Counted from the first letter of the stretch, positions 23,332 to 31,958 are shown. The stretch is DNA of 64,000 nucleotides from Thioalkalivibrio paradoxus ARh 1 (GCF_000227685.2 NZ_CP007029.1:3632501-3696500), one strand, 5' to 3'. Translations and numbers: made by a program. The notes: generated by a model from the letters alone, not told the origin.

Positions 23332-23634
23332 ATGGCCCCGGAAACGCCACGCCGCTGGTCACAAAGGGTCACCGAACACAGCGATGCGCTCGACCTCGAG
23401 GCCGGGGTCTTCACCCTCGACGATCCGCGGCAGATCGCGCTGTCCCTGAAGCGGTCGGCCGACCGCAGCGCGCGCCGCAAGACCGACCCGTTCCGGTCCG
23501 CGATGTCGATGCTCAACTTCTACATCAACCGGGCCGGGGGCAATCTCCCCGACGCGCGGCGGGCCTGCCTGGAACGGGCCAAGGATGAGCTCCGCGCCGC
23601 CTACGGCAGGCCCCGGCGCGACCGGCCAGCGTGA
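23332..23634 (+). CDS. DUF3175-type small protein
   Basis: The product has 100 residues. The central pattern TEHSDALDLEAGVFTLDDPR, then QIALSLKRSADRS, FRSAMSMLNFYINRAGGNL and ERAKDELRAAYGR, resembles the DUF3175 family of small uncharacterised proteins. ATG 23332 is 19 bases after the glmS stop and is preferred because an earlier in-frame start lies inside glmS and gives a Ser-rich leader. Function is unknown; no membrane segment or metal motif is visible. Confidence 0.72.
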   Translation: MAPETPRRWSQRVTEHSDALDLEAGVFTLDDPRQIALSLKRSADRSARRKTDPFRSAMSMLNFYINRAGGNLPDARRACLERAKDELRAAYGRPRRDRPA

Positions 23635-23662
23635 CACCCGGCTCCGGGGCAATCCAGTGCGC

Positions 23663-24229
23663 ATGAACCGGCGCATCACCCATGTCGCGGGCTTCGACGA
23701 TGCGCCGTTCCCGCGCGACCACCGGGGTCCCGTGCTGGTGGTCGGGACCGTTTTCGCGGGAAGTCGGCTCGAGGGCGTGCTCTCGACCCGCGTGCGCCGC
23801 GACGGGATCAACGCCACCGAGCGCCTGGCCCGGTCGCTGACGGGCTCGCGCCACTTCCCCCAGCTCCAGGCCATCCTGCTGCAAGGCATCGCGTTCGCGG
23901 GCTTCAACGTGGTCGACCTCGCGGCGCTGCACCGCGAAACCGGTCTGCCGGTGCTGGTCGTGGCACGCCGCCCGCCGGATCTTGCGGCGATCCGCCGCGC
24001 ACTGCTCGAACATGTGCCCGGCGGCCTGCGCAAATGGCGGCTGATCGAGGCGGCCGGGCCGATGGAACCCATCGCGGGCGTGCAGGTGCAGCGTCAGGGG
24101 CTGGATCCCGAAGACGCCCGGATGCTGGTGGAGGCATTGCAGATTCACGGCAAATTGCCGGAACCCCTGCGCACCGCCCACCTGATCGCCGGCGGCATCG
24201 CCACCGGAGAAAGCCGGCACCGTCCGTGA
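23663..24229 (+). CDS. DUF99 (UPF0215) family protein
   Basis: The 188-residue product has the conserved DUF99 segments: HVAGFDDAPF near residue 6-15, VLVVGTVFAGSRLEGVLST near 22-40, INATERLARSL, LLQGIAFAGFNVVDL near 75-90 and TGLPVLVVARRPPD near 97-110. DUF99 proteins are, to my knowledge, mostly archaeal and share the endonuclease V fold; their activity is unproven. ATG 23663 gives the conserved start; GTG 23657 is an alternative. It overlaps no neighbour and follows DUF3175 after 28 bases. Possible gene transfer is discussed in the findings. Confidence 0.82.
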   Translation: MNRRITHVAGFDDAPFPRDHRGPVLVVGTVFAGSRLEGVLSTRVRRDGINATERLARSLTGSRHFPQLQAILLQGIAFAGFNVVDLAALHRETGLPVLVVARRPPDLAAIRRALLEHVPGGLRKWRLIEAAGPMEPIAGVQVQRQGLDPEDARMLVEALQIHGKLPEPLRTAHLIAGGIATGESRHRP

Positions 24230-24330
24230 CCCGCGGCCGCGGTTTGGCGTGCAGGCCCGAAGGCCCTATCCTCTCGGAAGAACGCAGCGGGCCAGTGCCC
24301 AAACGCATGCCCGGCAAGAGGTACTCGGAG

Positions 24331-25569
24331 ATGACGAACGCGATACAGGGCCGAATCGCCCGCGGCCAACGTTGGCGGCGAGGCGCAACGGCGTGGCTCC
24401 TCGCGCTCCTGCTGCTCGCAGGCGCGATCGGCAGCAACCTCGGCTGCGCACCGCGGACCGAGTTCAGGAGCGAGCGGCTCGCCTACGAACAGAACACCAT
24501 CGAGATCGTGCAACGCGTCGCTCCCAGCGTCGTGTCGGTACGCGTATCGGCGCCCGGAACACCGGCCGAAGGCGAGTCGGACGGCCAGCGCGTCGCCGGC
24601 GGCAGCGGTTTCGTGGTGGACGGCGCGGGACGCATCATCACCAACTTTCACGTGGTCGCGATGGCGATCGGCGAAGGGCCGGACGACACGGTCGAACTGG
24701 CCCCCGGCGCACGCCTGAGCGTCTCCTACCTCGGCAGCCCCGAGACCGAGCATCCGGTCCGGATCCTGGGCGCAAACCCGGACGTCGACCTGGCGTTGCT
24801 GGAGCTGATCGAGCCGGACCGGGCCCCGTTCGTACCGCCGATCCCGCTGGCCGATTCCGACCGGGTGCAGGTCGGCCAGAAGGCGGTCGCGATCGGCAAC
24901 CCCTTCGGGCTGCATTCCAGCGTGACCGCCGGCATCGTCTCCGCGGTCGAGCGCACCCAGCCCGGGCTGGTGGGAATCGAGATCCCGTACATCCAGACCG
25001 ATGCCGCGATCAACCCCGGCAACTCGGGAGGTCCGCTGCTGAACTCGGCGGCGCAGGTCGTCGGCGTGAACAATACCATTCTGGCTCCGGCGGGGGCGTT
25101 CGCTGGCATCGGCCTGGCCGTGCCCAGCAATCTGTTGCGCGAGGCGATGGCCGAGTTGCTCGCCGGAGGGCTGTCCGGCCTTGCGGCCGCGGCCGCACAG
25201 CTTCCGGACCGCCCCCGCATCGGGCTGCAGATCGCACTGCGCGTCGCAGACTACCCGCGTGCGCTGCGGGAGCGTCTGGAACTGCCGCCCCAGGGGGTCG
25301 TGGTCACCGGGGTCGCCCGAAACGGACCGGGCGACCGCGCCGGGATCCGGGGGCCGGAAGGCGTGGTGGTCGTCGACGGGCAGCCCTTCCCGTACGGCAT
25401 GGACGTGATCACCGCGATCGACGGCGAACCCGTTGCGCGCGCGATCGACGTGCAGCGCGTCGTGCTCCAGCGCGACGCCGGAGACATCGTGACCGTAACG
25501 ATCTGGCGCGACGGCGAGGCGATGGATCTCGAGGTCGCGCTGGAGGTGGTCCCGCGGGAGGACGAATGA
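24331..25569 (+). CDS. HtrA/DegP-like membrane-anchored serine protease with one PDZ domain
   Basis: The 412-residue exported protease has an N-terminal hydrophobic segment (about 21-36) followed by NLGC, an imperfect lipobox, so it is either a lipoprotein or membrane-anchored. The trypsin-like domain has His in TNFHVV (near 107), Asp in NPDVDLALLEL (near 151-153) and Ser in NPGNSGGPL (near 231). A single PDZ domain follows (about 310-400, GVVVTGVARNGPGDRAGI). Start 24331 has AAGAGG upstream; ATG 24307 is possible. The last codons overlap the next gene (ATGA), so it is coupled to the invertase-like gene. Its role there is unknown. Confidence 0.85.
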   Translation: MTNAIQGRIARGQRWRRGATAWLLALLLLAGAIGSNLGCAPRTEFRSERLAYEQNTIEIVQRVAPSVVSVRVSAPGTPAEGESDGQRVAGGSGFVVDGAGRIITNFHVVAMAIGEGPDDTVELAPGARLSVSYLGSPETEHPVRILGANPDVDLALLELIEPDRAPFVPPIPLADSDRVQVGQKAVAIGNPFGLHSSVTAGIVSAVERTQPGLVGIEIPYIQTDAAINPGNSGGPLLNSAAQVVGVNNTILAPAGAFAGIGLAVPSNLLREAMAELLAGGLSGLAAAAAQLPDRPRIGLQIALRVADYPRALRERLELPPQGVVVTGVARNGPGDRAGIRGPEGVVVVDGQPFPYGMDVITAIDGEPVARAIDVQRVVLQRDAGDIVTVTIWRDGEAMDLEVALEVVPREDE

Positions 25570-26849
25570 GGCCGCCGGCGGACACGCGGGAAGGCGCGTT
25601 GCAACCGGAGCGCAGCGAAGGCTACGAACGCGCGATCGACCTGCTGCGCGCCTGCGCGACGCCCGACGGCTTTCTCGCCACGCCGACCCAGCGCTCGAAC
25701 TACCGGCGCATCTGGGCCCGCGATGGCGCGATCCTGGCGCTGGCAGCGCTTGGCACCGACGACGCCGAGCTGATCGCAACCGCCCGATGCACGCTGCAGG
25801 TGCTGGCAACGCACCAGGGACCGCATGGCGAGATCCCGAGCAACGTGGACCCGGCCACCGGGCGCGTCAGCTATGGCGGGACCACCGGGCGCGTCGATGC
25901 CGACCTCTGGTTCGTGATCGCCTGCGCGGAATACTGGCGCGCGACCGGCGATGGAGACTTTCTCGATCGCATGCTGCCCGCAATCGAGAAGGTGCGCTTC
26001 TTGCTCGGGGCCTGGGAATTCAACAACCGCGGGCTGCTGTACGTACCGGTGACCGGGGACTGGGCCGACGAGTATCTGCAGAGCGGCTACGTGCTCTACG
26101 ACCAGTTGCTGTATCTGCAGGCCCAGCGCGGCTTCGCTGCGCTGCATGAGGCAATGCACGGGTCCGCCGACCATGCGCTGGGCGAGCGCATCGGGCGTCT
26201 CCACCATCTGATCCGCGGGAACTACTGGTTCAACGGAGACGGCACGGTGCCCGGCGACGTGTACCACGAAGTGCTGTACCGCAAGGGACTCGAGGCCGCC
26301 CCGCACTGCGCCGACTGCTATTGGATGCCGTATTTTTCGCCCAGCGGCTACGGCTACCGCTTCGACGCCTTCGCTAACCTGCTCGCGTCGCTGTTCGGCG
26401 TGGCGGACGCTGCCCAGCGCGAACGTGTCGATGCCTTCATCGCCGAGCAACTGCTGAGCGACGAGTTGCCGCTGCTGCCGGCGTTCCATCCAGTGATCGA
26501 GCCGGTCGACGAGGACTGGGAGGATCTGCAGGTGATGTTTTCCTACACGTTCAAGAACCGGCCCTACGAGTTTCACAACGGCGGCCTCTGGCCGATGCTG
26601 ACCGGCTTCCATGTCGCCGACCTCGCGCACCGGGGCCACAGGCAACCGGCGCAAGACCTGCTCGCCGCGATCCACCGTGCCAACGCGCTGACCATGGACG
26701 GCGAGCCGTGGAGCTTTCCCGAATTCGTGCACGGCCGGGAGCTGACCCCCGGCGGCACGCGCCGCCAAGGCTGGAGCGCGGCGGCGGCGGTGATCGGGGA
26801 AAACGCCCTGCACGGCCGGACGCTGTTTCGGGTCACCAGCAATGCCTGA
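25566..26849 (+). CDS. GH100-type neutral/alkaline invertase or related (alpha/alpha)6-barrel glycosidase
   Basis: The 427-residue cytoplasmic protein lacks a signal peptide and shows the barrel-glycosidase motif IWARDGAILALAALG with candidate catalytic Asp 53, RVDADLWFVIACAEYW, TGDWADEYLQSGYVLYDQ and HNGGLWPMLTGFHVA. These fit GH100 invertases (sucrose to glucose plus fructose), and the neighbour is a sucrose-phosphatase-like enzyme. A GH63-type or debranching-type glycosidase with another substrate cannot be excluded without a search. The start ATG overlaps the protease stop by 4 bases, and the stop overlaps the next start by 8 bases. Confidence 0.72.
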   Translation: MRPPADTREGALQPERSEGYERAIDLLRACATPDGFLATPTQRSNYRRIWARDGAILALAALGTDDAELIATARCTLQVLATHQGPHGEIPSNVDPATGRVSYGGTTGRVDADLWFVIACAEYWRATGDGDFLDRMLPAIEKVRFLLGAWEFNNRGLLYVPVTGDWADEYLQSGYVLYDQLLYLQAQRGFAALHEAMHGSADHALGERIGRLHHLIRGNYWFNGDGTVPGDVYHEVLYRKGLEAAPHCADCYWMPYFSPSGYGYRFDAFANLLASLFGVADAAQRERVDAFIAEQLLSDELPLLPAFHPVIEPVDEDWEDLQVMFSYTFKNRPYEFHNGGLWPMLTGFHVADLAHRGHRQPAQDLLAAIHRANALTMDGEPWSFPEFVHGRELTPGGTRRQGWSAAAAVIGENALHGRTLFRVTSNA

Positions 26850-27702
26850 TCGCGTGATCCTCTGCACCGACCTCGACCGCACGGTGATTCCCAACGGGGA
26901 TCAGCCAGAGTCGCCCGAGGCCCGCCCCCGGCTGCACCGTTTTGCCGGCCGGTCCGAAACCGTGCTGGTCTACGTCAGCGGACGGGACGAGGGCCTGCTG
27001 CGCAGCGCGATCCGCGACTACACGCTGCCGGTGCCGGATTTCGCGATCGGCGATGTCGGCACGACGATCTACCGGCTCCAGGGTGAACGCTGGAGCCGGT
27101 GGCAGGCCTGGTCGGACGAAATCGCGCCGGACTGGCGGGGCTGGGAGGGGCCGGATCTGGCCGGCTGGCTCGGCGGCATCGACCGGCTGGAGTTGCAGGA
27201 ACCCGAGAAGCAGAACGACTTCAAACTCAGCTATTACGCCCCCTGCGATATCCGGCCCGCACAGCTGCTGGCAGCCGTTCGCGAACGCCTGGAGCCGCGC
27301 GGCGTGCGTGCGAACCTGATCTGGAGCATCGACGAACAAGCGGGCCGCGGGTTGCTGGATATCCTGCCCGCCTCCGCGAACAAGCGCCATGCGATCGAAT
27401 TCCTGATGCGCGAACAGGATTTCCCCGACCGCGCGACGGTATTCGCCGGCGACAGCGGCAACGACCTCGACGTGCTGGTCAGCGGGCTGCAGGCGGTGTT
27501 GGTGCGCAATGCGCCGGATGAAGTGCGCGAAGAGGCGGTGCGCCGCGCCGGAGAGGCCGGCCATCCGGAGCGCCTGTACGTCGCCCGCGGCGGTTTCCTC
27601 GGAATGAACGGCCATTACGCCGCCGGGGTTCTCGAGGGGGTCGCCCATTTCCTCCCGCAGACGGTCGCGTGGCTGGCCGAGCGGCCGGGAACGCGCCGCT
27701 GA
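26842..27702 (+). CDS. Sucrose-6-phosphate phosphatase-like HAD-IIB hydrolase
   Basis: The 286-residue HAD-superfamily phosphatase carries motif I TDLDRTVIP (Asp 9/Asp 11), motif II YVSGRDEGLL near 44, FAIGDVGTTIY near 67, NDFKLSYYAP near 130 and motif IV VFAGDSGNDLDVL near 200-212. The GDVGTTIY and FKLSYY segments are characteristic of the sucrose-phosphatase (S6PP) branch. It probably releases sucrose from sucrose-6-phosphate; a related glucosyl- or mannosyl-phosphoglycerate substrate is the main alternative. No sucrose-phosphate synthase is in the window. It is translationally coupled to the glycosidase. Confidence 0.78.
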   Translation: MPDRVILCTDLDRTVIPNGDQPESPEARPRLHRFAGRSETVLVYVSGRDEGLLRSAIRDYTLPVPDFAIGDVGTTIYRLQGERWSRWQAWSDEIAPDWRGWEGPDLAGWLGGIDRLELQEPEKQNDFKLSYYAPCDIRPAQLLAAVRERLEPRGVRANLIWSIDEQAGRGLLDILPASANKRHAIEFLMREQDFPDRATVFAGDSGNDLDVLVSGLQAVLVRNAPDEVREEAVRRAGEAGHPERLYVARGGFLGMNGHYAAGVLEGVAHFLPQTVAWLAERPGTRR

Positions 27703-27760
27703 CGCCGAGCCCCTCGATCGCGGAGGCGCTCGCCGCGCGGGATGCGTCGCGCGGTGGGGG

Positions 27761-27961
27761 TTAGCGTGAAAGTCACGGCCTGTCTCGTGTCCCGGGCGAC
27801 CCGTAGGGCGGAAAAGCGCAGCGTCATCCGCCGTACGGCGTTCGCAGTGCCCAGGCGCCCGCGGCAATCCGGGCGCCAGCTGGCGGATGACGGCCTTCGG
27901 CCTTTTCCGCCCTACGCCTCTTTCATCATCGGGGGTGGCCACATAGGCCGTGGAAGTTAGC
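27761..27961 (+). repeat. TTAGC-bounded 200-bp dispersed repeat, copy A
   Basis: The unit starts TTAGCGTGAAAGTCAC and ends GGAAGTTAGC. Its core (27803-27915) is a long imperfect palindrome, GTAGGGCGGAAAAG at the left and CTTTTCCGCCCTAC at the right, with GTCATCCGCC/GGCGGATGAC inside. The same unit occurs at 32035-32432 (two copies) and 35605-35976 (two copies). A 5-base direct repeat TTAGC flanks it. The terminal TTAGC supplies the yajL stop codon. It resembles a non-coding miniature mobile element. Confidence 0.88.
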
Positions 27962-28514
27962 GCAGCAGCGGCGCCTCGACGCGCTCGCGCAGCGCCTTGC
28001 CGCCGAGCCGCTCGATCAGCGTCAGCGCAAAATCCATCGCCACGCCGGGGCCGCGGCCGGTGACGATGTCGCCGTCGATCTCCACCGCTGCGCCCGTCGG
28101 CTGCAGCCCGCTCTCGTCGAGCGCGCCCGGGTATGCGGTGGCGCGCCGACCACCGAGGATGCCGGCGCTGGCGAGCGCCTTCGGTGCTGCACAGATCGCC
28201 GCAACCAGGCGTCCGGCATCCGCCTGCCCGCGCAGCAGCGCCTGCACCCGCGGGTCGTCCCGCAGGTGGTCGGCGCCCGGCAGCCCGCCCGGCAGCACGA
28301 TCAGATCGAAGGATTGTCCGGCGAGCTCGTCCAGCGGCTGGTCCGGAACGATCACCGTGCCTCGGGAGCAGGTAACCGGCCCCGGCTCGAGCCCGGCCAC
28401 CACCACGGTGAAACCGGCGCGCCGGAACAGGTCGATGAGCGTCACCGCCTCGAGTTCTTCCGCGCCGGGGGCCAGCGGCACCAGCACCCGGATCGCGTCC
28501 GGGGTCCGGGTCAC
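27957..28514 (-). CDS. yajL: DJ-1/PfpI family protein (YajL-like)
   Basis: The 185-residue protein belongs to the DJ-1 superfamily, implicated in protection against oxidative and carbonyl stress. The nucleophile-elbow Cys 108 is in AAICAAPKAL, with the supporting Glu in PGAEELEAVT near residue 19-20 and LIVLPGGLPGA at 71-81. The start is GTG 28514, in a 4-base overlap with the ctpA stop. The stop TAA is formed by the end of repeat copy A, so the last codons may have been altered by its insertion. It is third in the envC-ctpA-yajL set. Confidence 0.87.
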   Translation of the reverse strand: MTRTPDAIRVLVPLAPGAEELEAVTLIDLFRRAGFTVVVAGLEPGPVTCSRGTVIVPDQPLDELAGQSFDLIVLPGGLPGADHLRDDPRVQALLRGQADAGRLVAAICAAPKALASAGILGGRRATAYPGALDESGLQPTGAAVEIDGDIVTGRGPGVAMDFALTLIERLGGKALRERVEAPLLR

Positions 28515-29815
28515 GAACGCTGCCCCAGGATCGCCAGGCCCTTCAGGAGGTTCAGCGCCTCGTTCAGCGCGTAGTCGCGCTGGGCCAAGGGTTCGTCCGG
28601 ATCGTCGGCATCGACCGCGTCGCGCTCGTTCGCTTCGTCGTTGCCCCGCAGGTGGCGATCGAGGTTCGCCTCGCTCACGCGCGCCGCTCCGTCATCGTTG
28701 CGTGCCACCGTCAGAGGTTCGATCTTGATGTCGGGTTCGATCCCCTCGGCCTGGATCGAGCGGCCGTCCGGCGTGTAGTAGCGCGCGGTCGTGAGCTTGA
28801 TCGCGGTTTCCTGAGCCAGCGGGAGAATCGTCTGCACCGACCCCTTGCCGAAGGTCTGGACGCCCATGATCACCGCCCGCTTGTGGTCCTGCAGCGCCCC
28901 GGCGACGATCTCCGACGCCGACGCCGAACCCTCGTTCACCAGCACCACGATCGGCGCACCGGCCGCCACGTCGCCAGGCGACGCGGTGTAGCGGAACTGG
29001 GATTCCTGCAGCCGGCCCTCGGTGTACACGATCAGGCCGCTGTCGAGGAAGGCGTCGGAGACACCGACCGCCCCGTTCAGCACGCCCCCCGGATTGTTGC
29101 GCAGGTCGAGCACCAGCCCGTTCAGCGGCCCCTCCTCCTTCAGGGATTCGACCGCGCGGACCAGGTCACGCGCGGTACGCGCCTGGAAATTGGTGATCCG
29201 GACGTAGCCGAAGCCCGGTTCCAGCGTCTCCCAACGCACGCTCTGCACCCGGATCACGTCGCGGGTGATGGTGATGCGCAGCGGACCGTCGACGCCTTCG
29301 CGCATGATGGTCAGCGTAATGTCGGTGCCGCGCTCGCCGCGCATCTTGCTGACCGCGTCGGACAGCGTCATGCCCTTGACCGGGGTGTCGTCGAGGCGAA
29401 TGATCAGGTCGCCCGCGCGGATGCCGGCGCGGCTGGCCGGGGTATCGTCGATCGGCGCGATCACCTTGACGAAGCCGTCTTCCATCCCGACTTCGATTCC
29501 GAGACCGCCGAACTCGCCGCTGGTGCCGACCTGCAGATCGCGGAACTCCCGCTCGTCGAGGTAGGCCGAATGCGGGTCCAGCCCGGACAGCATCCCCTTG
29601 ATCGCGTTGTCCAGGAGTTCCCGGTCGTCGACCTCGGAGACATAGTTGCGCTTGATGCGCATATACACGTCGGTGAATCGACGCAGGTCTTCCACGGGGA
29701 TCTGCGCGCCAGCGCCTTCGTGGCGGTCGGCGAATACGCCGAAGGACACGCTCAGAAACAGACCCAGGATGACGCCGATCACGAGCCCGTAGCCGACGCT
29801 GAAACGCTTGTTCAT
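28511..29815 (-). CDS. ctpA: S41 carboxyl-terminal processing protease
   Basis: The 434-residue exported protease cleaves periplasmic or membrane substrates from the C-terminus; in related bacteria CtpA controls peptidoglycan hydrolases. It has an N-terminal hydrophobic signal/anchor (about 8-27), a PDZ domain (about 95-180, GLGIEVGMEDGFVKVIAP) and the S41 core with LRNNPGGVLNGAV, the Ser in EGSASASEIVAGAL and the Lys in TFGKGSVQT. ATG 29815 was chosen so that the protein begins with the signal sequence. envC lies 104 bases upstream and yajL overlaps downstream. Confidence 0.93.
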   Translation of the reverse strand: MNKRFSVGYGLVIGVILGLFLSVSFGVFADRHEGAGAQIPVEDLRRFTDVYMRIKRNYVSEVDDRELLDNAIKGMLSGLDPHSAYLDEREFRDLQVGTSGEFGGLGIEVGMEDGFVKVIAPIDDTPASRAGIRAGDLIIRLDDTPVKGMTLSDAVSKMRGERGTDITLTIMREGVDGPLRITITRDVIRVQSVRWETLEPGFGYVRITNFQARTARDLVRAVESLKEEGPLNGLVLDLRNNPGGVLNGAVGVSDAFLDSGLIVYTEGRLQESQFRYTASPGDVAAGAPIVVLVNEGSASASEIVAGALQDHKRAVIMGVQTFGKGSVQTILPLAQETAIKLTTARYYTPDGRSIQAEGIEPDIKIEPLTVARNDDGAARVSEANLDRHLRGNDEANERDAVDADDPDEPLAQRDYALNEALNLLKGLAILGQRS

Positions 29816-29919
29816 ACTCGAATCCCCACGCGGGAAGCCATTGATTCCGGATGTTACCACTGCCTGCACCCCTACCGACAATCGCGCGCGGGCGGCGCGG
29901 AATCGGGGTGTCGGGCGTG

Positions 29920-31092
29920 CTAGTTTGAGTCCCACCAGGACGCCGGGTTCAATGTCTCCCCGCGGTGGCGAAGCTCGAAATAGAGCCCCGGCGCGATCAC
30001 GGCACTCGTCGCCCCTGCGCGGGCGATCACGGCGCCCCGCTCGACGACCGCCCCCTGGCGCACCAGCAGTTCCCGGTTGTTGCCGTACAGGGTGAGGTAG
30101 CCATCGCCGTGATCGAGAATCACCAGGAACCCGTACCCCCGCATCCAGTCAGCGTAGACCACCCGCCCGCGGTGCACCGCCTGTACTGGCGCGTCTTCAC
30201 CCGCCTCGAACACGTCGCCGCGCCACCTCGCGTGCACGCCGCTGCCACGCGATCCGCCATAGCGATGGAGCGTCGCCCCGTCGACCGGCCGCGCCATGCT
30301 GCCCCGGCGCGCAGCGAACGAGCCATCTGCCGGCTCCGCGGCTTCCGGGCGCGACGGCGCAGGAGGTGCCGGGGGAGGGGGCGCCGCACGCATCCGCTCC
30401 AGCACCCGTTCGAGCGTCTGCGCATTGCGTTCCAGGCGAGTCAGCTCCAGCTCGGCGCGCTCTGCCTCCTGCTGCGCCCGGGCAAGCAGCGCCTGCTGCT
30501 CGGCTTCCTGGCGCTCGATCTCGCGCTGCAGGAGCTGCGCCTCGCGCTCCCGCTCGATCAAGCCGTCCCGCGCGTCGGCCAGCCGATCCCGCGCCTCGGC
30601 CAGTTCATGCAGGCGGCGATCGATTCCGGCGAGCAGCTGTTCGCGCCTGGCCTGGACCCGCGCATCGAACTCACCATGGTGCCGCGCCTCGCCTTGCTGG
30701 GGATGCCACTGGCGGTGCCGCTCGCGCAGCCACTGCCCACGCAACAGCTGCGCGGCCTGGTCCTGGGCCGCAGCGAGCTCGGCCTCCTGCTGGTCGACCC
30801 GCGCCTGCTGCCGCTCCACCTCGCGATCCTGTGCCGCGATCCTGGCGCTCAGCTCGCGGCGCTCGGAACGCAATTGCTGGTTGCGCCTGGCCACTTCCGC
30901 AACCCGCTCCTCGATGCGTTCGATCTCCCGCATCCGCTGCAGTTGCTGTCGTTCCAGCAGTTCCAGTGCCTCCCGAGTCGCCTCCAGCTCGGATTCCGTC
31001 TCGACCCCTACCAACGGGGCCGGCACCAGGATCAGCGCGAGCAGCCACCCGGCAAGGGGCTGTATCAGGGGGAATTTCCACACTCTAGCCAT
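29920..31092 (-). CDS. envC: EnvC-like murein hydrolase activator
   Basis: The 390-residue periplasmic protein has a signal peptide (about 1-29), a long coiled coil (about 35-240, rich in Glu/Arg/Gln) and a C-terminal LytM domain from about 275. The LytM metal ligands look degenerate (GVHARWRGDVFEA in place of the usual HxxxD pattern), as in EnvC, which activates amidases during cell division rather than cutting murein itself. The ATG at 31092 precedes a clear signal peptide. It pairs with ctpA as in Pseudomonas. It is divergent from the ArsR-type gene. Confidence 0.87.
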   Translation of the reverse strand: MARVWKFPLIQPLAGWLLALILVPAPLVGVETESELEATREALELLERQQLQRMREIERIEERVAEVARRNQQLRSERRELSARIAAQDREVERQQARVDQQEAELAAAQDQAAQLLRGQWLRERHRQWHPQQGEARHHGEFDARVQARREQLLAGIDRRLHELAEARDRLADARDGLIEREREAQLLQREIERQEAEQQALLARAQQEAERAELELTRLERNAQTLERVLERMRAAPPPPAPPAPSRPEAAEPADGSFAARRGSMARPVDGATLHRYGGSRGSGVHARWRGDVFEAGEDAPVQAVHRGRVVYADWMRGYGFLVILDHGDGYLTLYGNNRELLVRQGAVVERGAVIARAGATSAVIAPGLYFELRHRGETLNPASWWDSN

Positions 31093-31157
31093 TGCGCTCG
31101 GGAAAACATCCGAGTACTTTTGATTGCTTATATTCTGTACGATAGCCGTATCTGCCC

Positions 31158-31511
31158 ATGATGTTCCCAAAATACGGGTGTGTAGCCGTGGACCACGATC
31201 CGATCTGCTTCGATGAAACCCTGATGACCCAGGACGAGGACATCGAGCGCGCGTCGCGTTCGCTGAAGGCGATGTCCCATCCACTACGGCTGAAGATACT
31301 CTGCATCCTCGGGGACCGCGAGATCAGCGTCCAGGAGATCGTGGACCAGGTGGGAACCTCCCAGAGCAATATCTCCCAGCATCTTGGCATTCTCCGCGAC
31401 AAGGGTATCCTTGCGACCCGAAAGGACGCGAACCGCGTCTACTACCGCGTCGGCGATGCCCGGACCCTGCGCCTGATCGGCATGATGCAGGATGTCTTTT
31501 GCCGCTCCTGA
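31158..31511 (+). CDS. ArsR-family regulator, probable persulfide/thiol switch (BigR/SqrR/YgaV type)
   Basis: The 117-residue winged-helix repressor has MSHPLRLKILCILGD near 39-53, the recognition helix SQSNISQHLGILRDKGI near 68-84 and a beta-wing RKDANRVYYRV. Cys 49 and Cys 115 are 66 residues apart, the same spacing as the redox cysteine pair I recall for BigR and SqrR, which form a di-/tetrasulfide with reactive sulfur. The metal-binding ELCVCDL box of arsenic-type ArsR proteins is absent. ATG 31224 is an alternative start that keeps both cysteines. The next gene is a membrane rhodanese, as in the E. coli ygaV-ygaP pair. Confidence 0.85.
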   Translation: MMFPKYGCVAVDHDPICFDETLMTQDEDIERASRSLKAMSHPLRLKILCILGDREISVQEIVDQVGTSQSNISQHLGILRDKGILATRKDANRVYYRVGDARTLRLIGMMQDVFCRS

Positions 31512-31529
31512 CTCTGAACGGTTGTCACC

Positions 31530-31958
31530 ATGCTTGAACGCTTGCCCGAATTTCTCGGCAATCATCCGCTATTGACCGGCGCGCTGATCGCGGTGGTCGC
31601 GCTGATCCTCTACACCGAGTTTCAGCGCGCGACCCGGAAGTACCGGGCGCTGCCGCCATCGGAAGCGGTCCGCGTGATGAACCGCGAAGGCGCGCTGGTT
31701 CTCGACGTGCGCGAGGACAACGAACTGACCGGCGGCCGGATCGCCGCGTCCCGGCACATCCCGATGGGGGTGCTGAAGAAGCGGATCACCGACATCGAGC
31801 GCTACAAGGAGTCTCCGGTCGTCGTCTACTGCCGCAGCGGTGCACGGTCGGCTGTGGCCGCGTCGCAGCTGGTCAGCGCAGGTTTCACCGACGTGACCAA
31901 TCTCCAGGGCGGTATCCAGGCGTGGCAGTCGGCCGGTCTTCCGGTCAAGAAGAAGTGA
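31530..31958 (+). CDS. yibN: Membrane-anchored rhodanese (YibN-like)
   Basis: The 142-residue protein has one N-terminal membrane helix (about 13-28) and a single rhodanese domain (about 40-138) with the active-site Cys 101 in VVYCRSGARSAVAA. It can carry a persulfide. yibN-grxC-secB-gpsA is a conserved gammaproteobacterial order and the same order follows here, interrupted by two repeat copies. The ArsR-type gene ends 18 bases upstream, so the two are probably co-transcribed. Confidence 0.9.
   Translation: MLERLPEFLGNHPLLTGALIAVVALILYTEFQRATRKYRALPPSEAVRVMNREGALVLDVREDNELTGGRIAASRHIPMGVLKKRITDIERYKESPVVVYCRSGARSAVAASQLVSAGFTDVTNLQGGIQAWQSAGLPVKKK

Noticed and set aside
27742-27960. 72-codon frame inside repeat copy A
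   Set aside because: The same frame recurs in other repeat copies only because the DNA is repeated; it is Arg-rich and has no ribosome site.
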